Shown: piece after piece, positions 5,959 through 7,343 of the stretch
How positions within the stretch are numbered: position 1 is the stretch's first letter
Layout of the letters: every line of letters starts with the position of its first letter
NCBI GenBank assembly: GCA_946479185.1
Contig: CAMLFF010000162.1
Coordinates: forward strand, 1 to 7,343
Reading direction: 5' to 3'
Length of the DNA stretch: 7,343 nt
DNA from: an uncultured Sphingobium sp.
GTDB lineage: Bacteria > Pseudomonadota > Alphaproteobacteria > Sphingomonadales > Sphingomonadaceae
Translations under genes and position numbers: made by a program
Notes under the pieces: generated by a model
The model's input: the letters and a program-made list of their open reading frames with translations, nothing else
Databases searched by the model: none
Told to the model about the DNA's origin: nothing

Positions 5959-7032
5959 TTGGCGAAGCCTGCTTCCAGCCGATCCAGCAAATCTTCACCG
6001 GCAGCGCAGACGCTGCCAGGGTCCGATCATAATCGCGAGCGTCCGGGCGAACCGACCAGCTACGATGCGACGCCTGAGCAATTGGCAGAATTCTACCGCC
6101 AGATGCTGCTTATCCGCCGTTTTGAAGAGCGTGCAGGCCAGCTTTACGGCCTCGGTCTCATCGGCGGTTTCTGCCATCTTTACATCGGCCAGGAAGCGGT
6201 TGCCGTTGGCATTCAGTCCGCGCTGACGCCGGGCAAAGATAGCGTGATCACGGGCTATCGCGATCATGGCCACATGCTCGCTTATGGCATTGATCCTAAG
6301 GTGATCATGGCAGAGCTGACCGGTCGCGAGGCGGGTATTTCGCATGGCAAGGGTGGCTCCATGCACATGTTCAGCGTCGAGCATCGCTTCTTCGGCGGGC
6401 ATGGCATTGTGGGTGCGCAGGTGTCGCTCGGCACCGGTCTCGCCTTCGGGCATAAATATAGCGAAGATGGCGGCGTGTGCGTTGCCTATTTCGGCGATGG
6501 CGCGGCCAATCAGGGCCAGGTCTATGAATGCTTCAACATGGCTGAGCTGTGGAAGCTGCCGATGATCTTCGTGATCGAGAATAACCAATATGCGATGGGC
6601 ACGTCGGTTGCGCGCTCGTCCGCCGAGGATCAGCTGTATCGCCGTGGCGAGAGCTTCCGCATTCCCGGCATGCAGGTGGATGGCATGGACGTGTTGGCCG
6701 TGCGCGGCGCGACCGAAACGGCGCTTGAATATGTCCGCGCCGGCAAAGGCCCGATCCTGCTGGAAATGAAGACCTATCGCTATCGCGGCCACTCCATGTC
6801 CGATCCGGCGAAATATCGCTCGCGCGACGAAGTGCAGCAAATGCGCGACACCAGCGATCCGATCGAGGGTCTCAAGAAGATTCTCATCGAGAGCGGCGTG
6901 AAGGAAGAGGATCTCAAGGCAATCGATGCCCAGATCCGCAAGACCGTGAGCGAAGCAGCCGATTTTGCAGAAAGCTCGCCTGAACCGGGCGCGGCTGAAC
7001 TCTATACGAATGTTCTGGTGGAGCAGTATTGA
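5959..7032 (+). CDS. pdhA: Pyruvate dehydrogenase E1 component, alpha subunit
   Basis: PdhA with PdhB forms the heterotetrameric, thiamine-diphosphate-dependent E1 that decarboxylates pyruvate and loads the acetyl group onto lipoyl-E2. Counting from the TTG (357 residues): a disordered basic N-terminus to about 35; [20 protein letters not shown] (64-83), typical of the family; [11 protein letters not shown]; the thiamine-diphosphate motif starting GDGAANQG (179-186) and ending in ENN (207-209); and the active-site loop [11 protein letters not shown] (273-283) with His278, the region that is phosphorylated in mitochondrial E1. TTG is preferred to the ATG seven codons earlier because AAGGA lies 9 bases before it, the candidate promoter leaves the ATG almost no leader, and the resulting MAKPAS start resembles sphingomonad PdhA proteins as I remember them. 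If the ATG at 5938 is used, the protein has 364 residues. It overlaps pdhB by one base (TGATG). Confidence 0.96.
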   Translation: MAKPASSRSSKSSPAAQTLPGSDHNRERPGEPTSYDATPEQLAEFYRQMLLIRRFEERAGQLYGLGLIGGFCHLYIGQEAVAVGIQSALTPGKDSVITGYRDHGHMLAYGIDPKVIMAELTGREAGISHGKGGSMHMFSVEHRFFGGHGIVGAQVSLGTGLAFGHKYSEDGGVCVAYFGDGAANQGQVYECFNMAELWKLPMIFVIENNQYAMGTSVARSSAEDQLYRRGESFRIPGMQVDGMDVLAVRGATETALEYVRAGKGPILLEMKTYRYRGHSMSDPAKYRSRDEVQQMRDTSDPIEGLKKILIESGVKEEDLKAIDAQIRKTVSEAADFAESSPEPGAAELYTNVLVEQY

Positions 7033-7343
7033 TGAGCCTGGAAATCAAGATGCCGGCCCTGTCTCCGACAATGGAAGAAGGCACGCTGGCCAAATGGCTC
7101 GTCAAGGAAGGTGATGCGGTCAAGGCCGGTGACATCATGGCCGAGATTGAGACCGACAAGGCGACAATGGAATTTGAAGCTGTCGACGAAGGCACGATCG
7201 AGAAGATCCTGATCGCTGAGGGCACGGACAATGTGCGCGTCGGCACGGTGATCGCCACGATTTCAAGCGAAGGCGAAGAGCCTGCGCCCGCACCGGCTGC
7301 AAAGGTCGAAGAGAAGGCACCGGAAGCGGCTCCAGCTGCATCC
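7032..7343 (+). CDS. pdhB: Pyruvate dehydrogenase E1 beta subunit with N-terminal lipoyl domain (partial)
   Basis: The gene runs off the window; 104 codons are visible. Residues 1-77 are a biotinyl/lipoyl domain: [20 protein letters not shown], then [17 protein letters not shown] with the lipoylated Lys43. From about 80 an Ala/Pro/Glu-rich flexible linker begins ([20 protein letters not shown]). Alphaproteobacteria commonly carry such a lipoyl domain fused to E1 beta, and the place directly after pdhA makes this pdhB. An E2 (pdhC) also starts this way and cannot be fully excluded, because the catalytic part is outside the window. The ATG shares its A with the pdhA stop TGA, and GGTGGAG (7017-7023) lies 8 bases upstream inside pdhA, so the two subunits are translationally coupled, as expected for partners of equal stoichiometry. 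Confidence 0.85.
   Translation, partial: MSLEIKMPALSPTMEEGTLAKWLVKEGDAVKAGDIMAEIETDKATMEFEAVDEGTIEKILIAEGTDNVRVGTVIATISSEGEEPAPAPAAKVEEKAPEAAPAAS

Noticed and set aside
5995..6840. Minus-strand open frame (281 codons) opposite pdhA
   Set aside because: Same kind of shadow: the plus-strand frame carries all E1 alpha motifs, and the antisense product is compositionally odd (rich in Ala, His, Ile, Arg).

Overview
The window looks like an ordinary chromosomal segment of an alphaproteobacterium, most likely a sphingomonad (Sphingomonadales). The basis is moderately GC-rich DNA, the gene order eno–ftsB–pdhA–pdhB, a pyruvate dehydrogenase E1 beta gene that opens with a lipoyl domain, a DUF4170-type small protein, and a candidate EcfG-type (alphaproteobacterial general stress response) promoter. 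The genus cannot be decided from this sequence. No mobile element, tRNA, rRNA or CRISPR array is visible.

Left part (1-1771, plus strand): the 3' end of carB (allosteric domain of carbamoyl-phosphate synthase large subunit), then greA (transcript cleavage factor) behind a short leader with a strong hairpin, then a 161-base gap with two hairpins, then a rhomboid-family intramembrane serine protease with its catalytic Ser/His residues intact.

Middle (1776-3893, minus strand): a tight four-gene run of small membrane proteins, read right to left: a YqjD/ElaB-like (DUF883-type) tail-anchored protein, a YqjE-like 'phage holin family' two-TM protein, a YqjK-like/DUF3618-like one-TM protein, and a further one-TM protein with an acidic tail. 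The last three are joined by ATGA stop/start overlaps. The order parallels enterobacterial yqjD-yqjE-yqjK. A GGAAC-N17-GTT element sits about 66 bases before the start codon of the first gene, so the run is probably a general-stress-response membrane operon. A DUF4170 gene with a TTG start lies downstream on the same strand. This is the most interesting part of the window.

Right part (4121-7343, plus strand): enolase with all catalytic residues, followed by a very strong hairpin; ftsB (cell-division septum initiator); pdhA (pyruvate dehydrogenase E1 alpha), most probably starting at a TTG rather than the upstream ATG; and the first 104 codons of pdhB, overlapping pdhA by one base and cut by the window end. 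Enolase produces phosphoenolpyruvate, and the PDH complex converts the resulting pyruvate to acetyl-CoA, so the right part is a central-carbon cluster with a division gene inside it.

Stretches without genes are short (all under 300 bases). They hold the hairpins and candidate promoters listed. In the 227-base divergent region before eno I see a promoter candidate only for the leftward operon.
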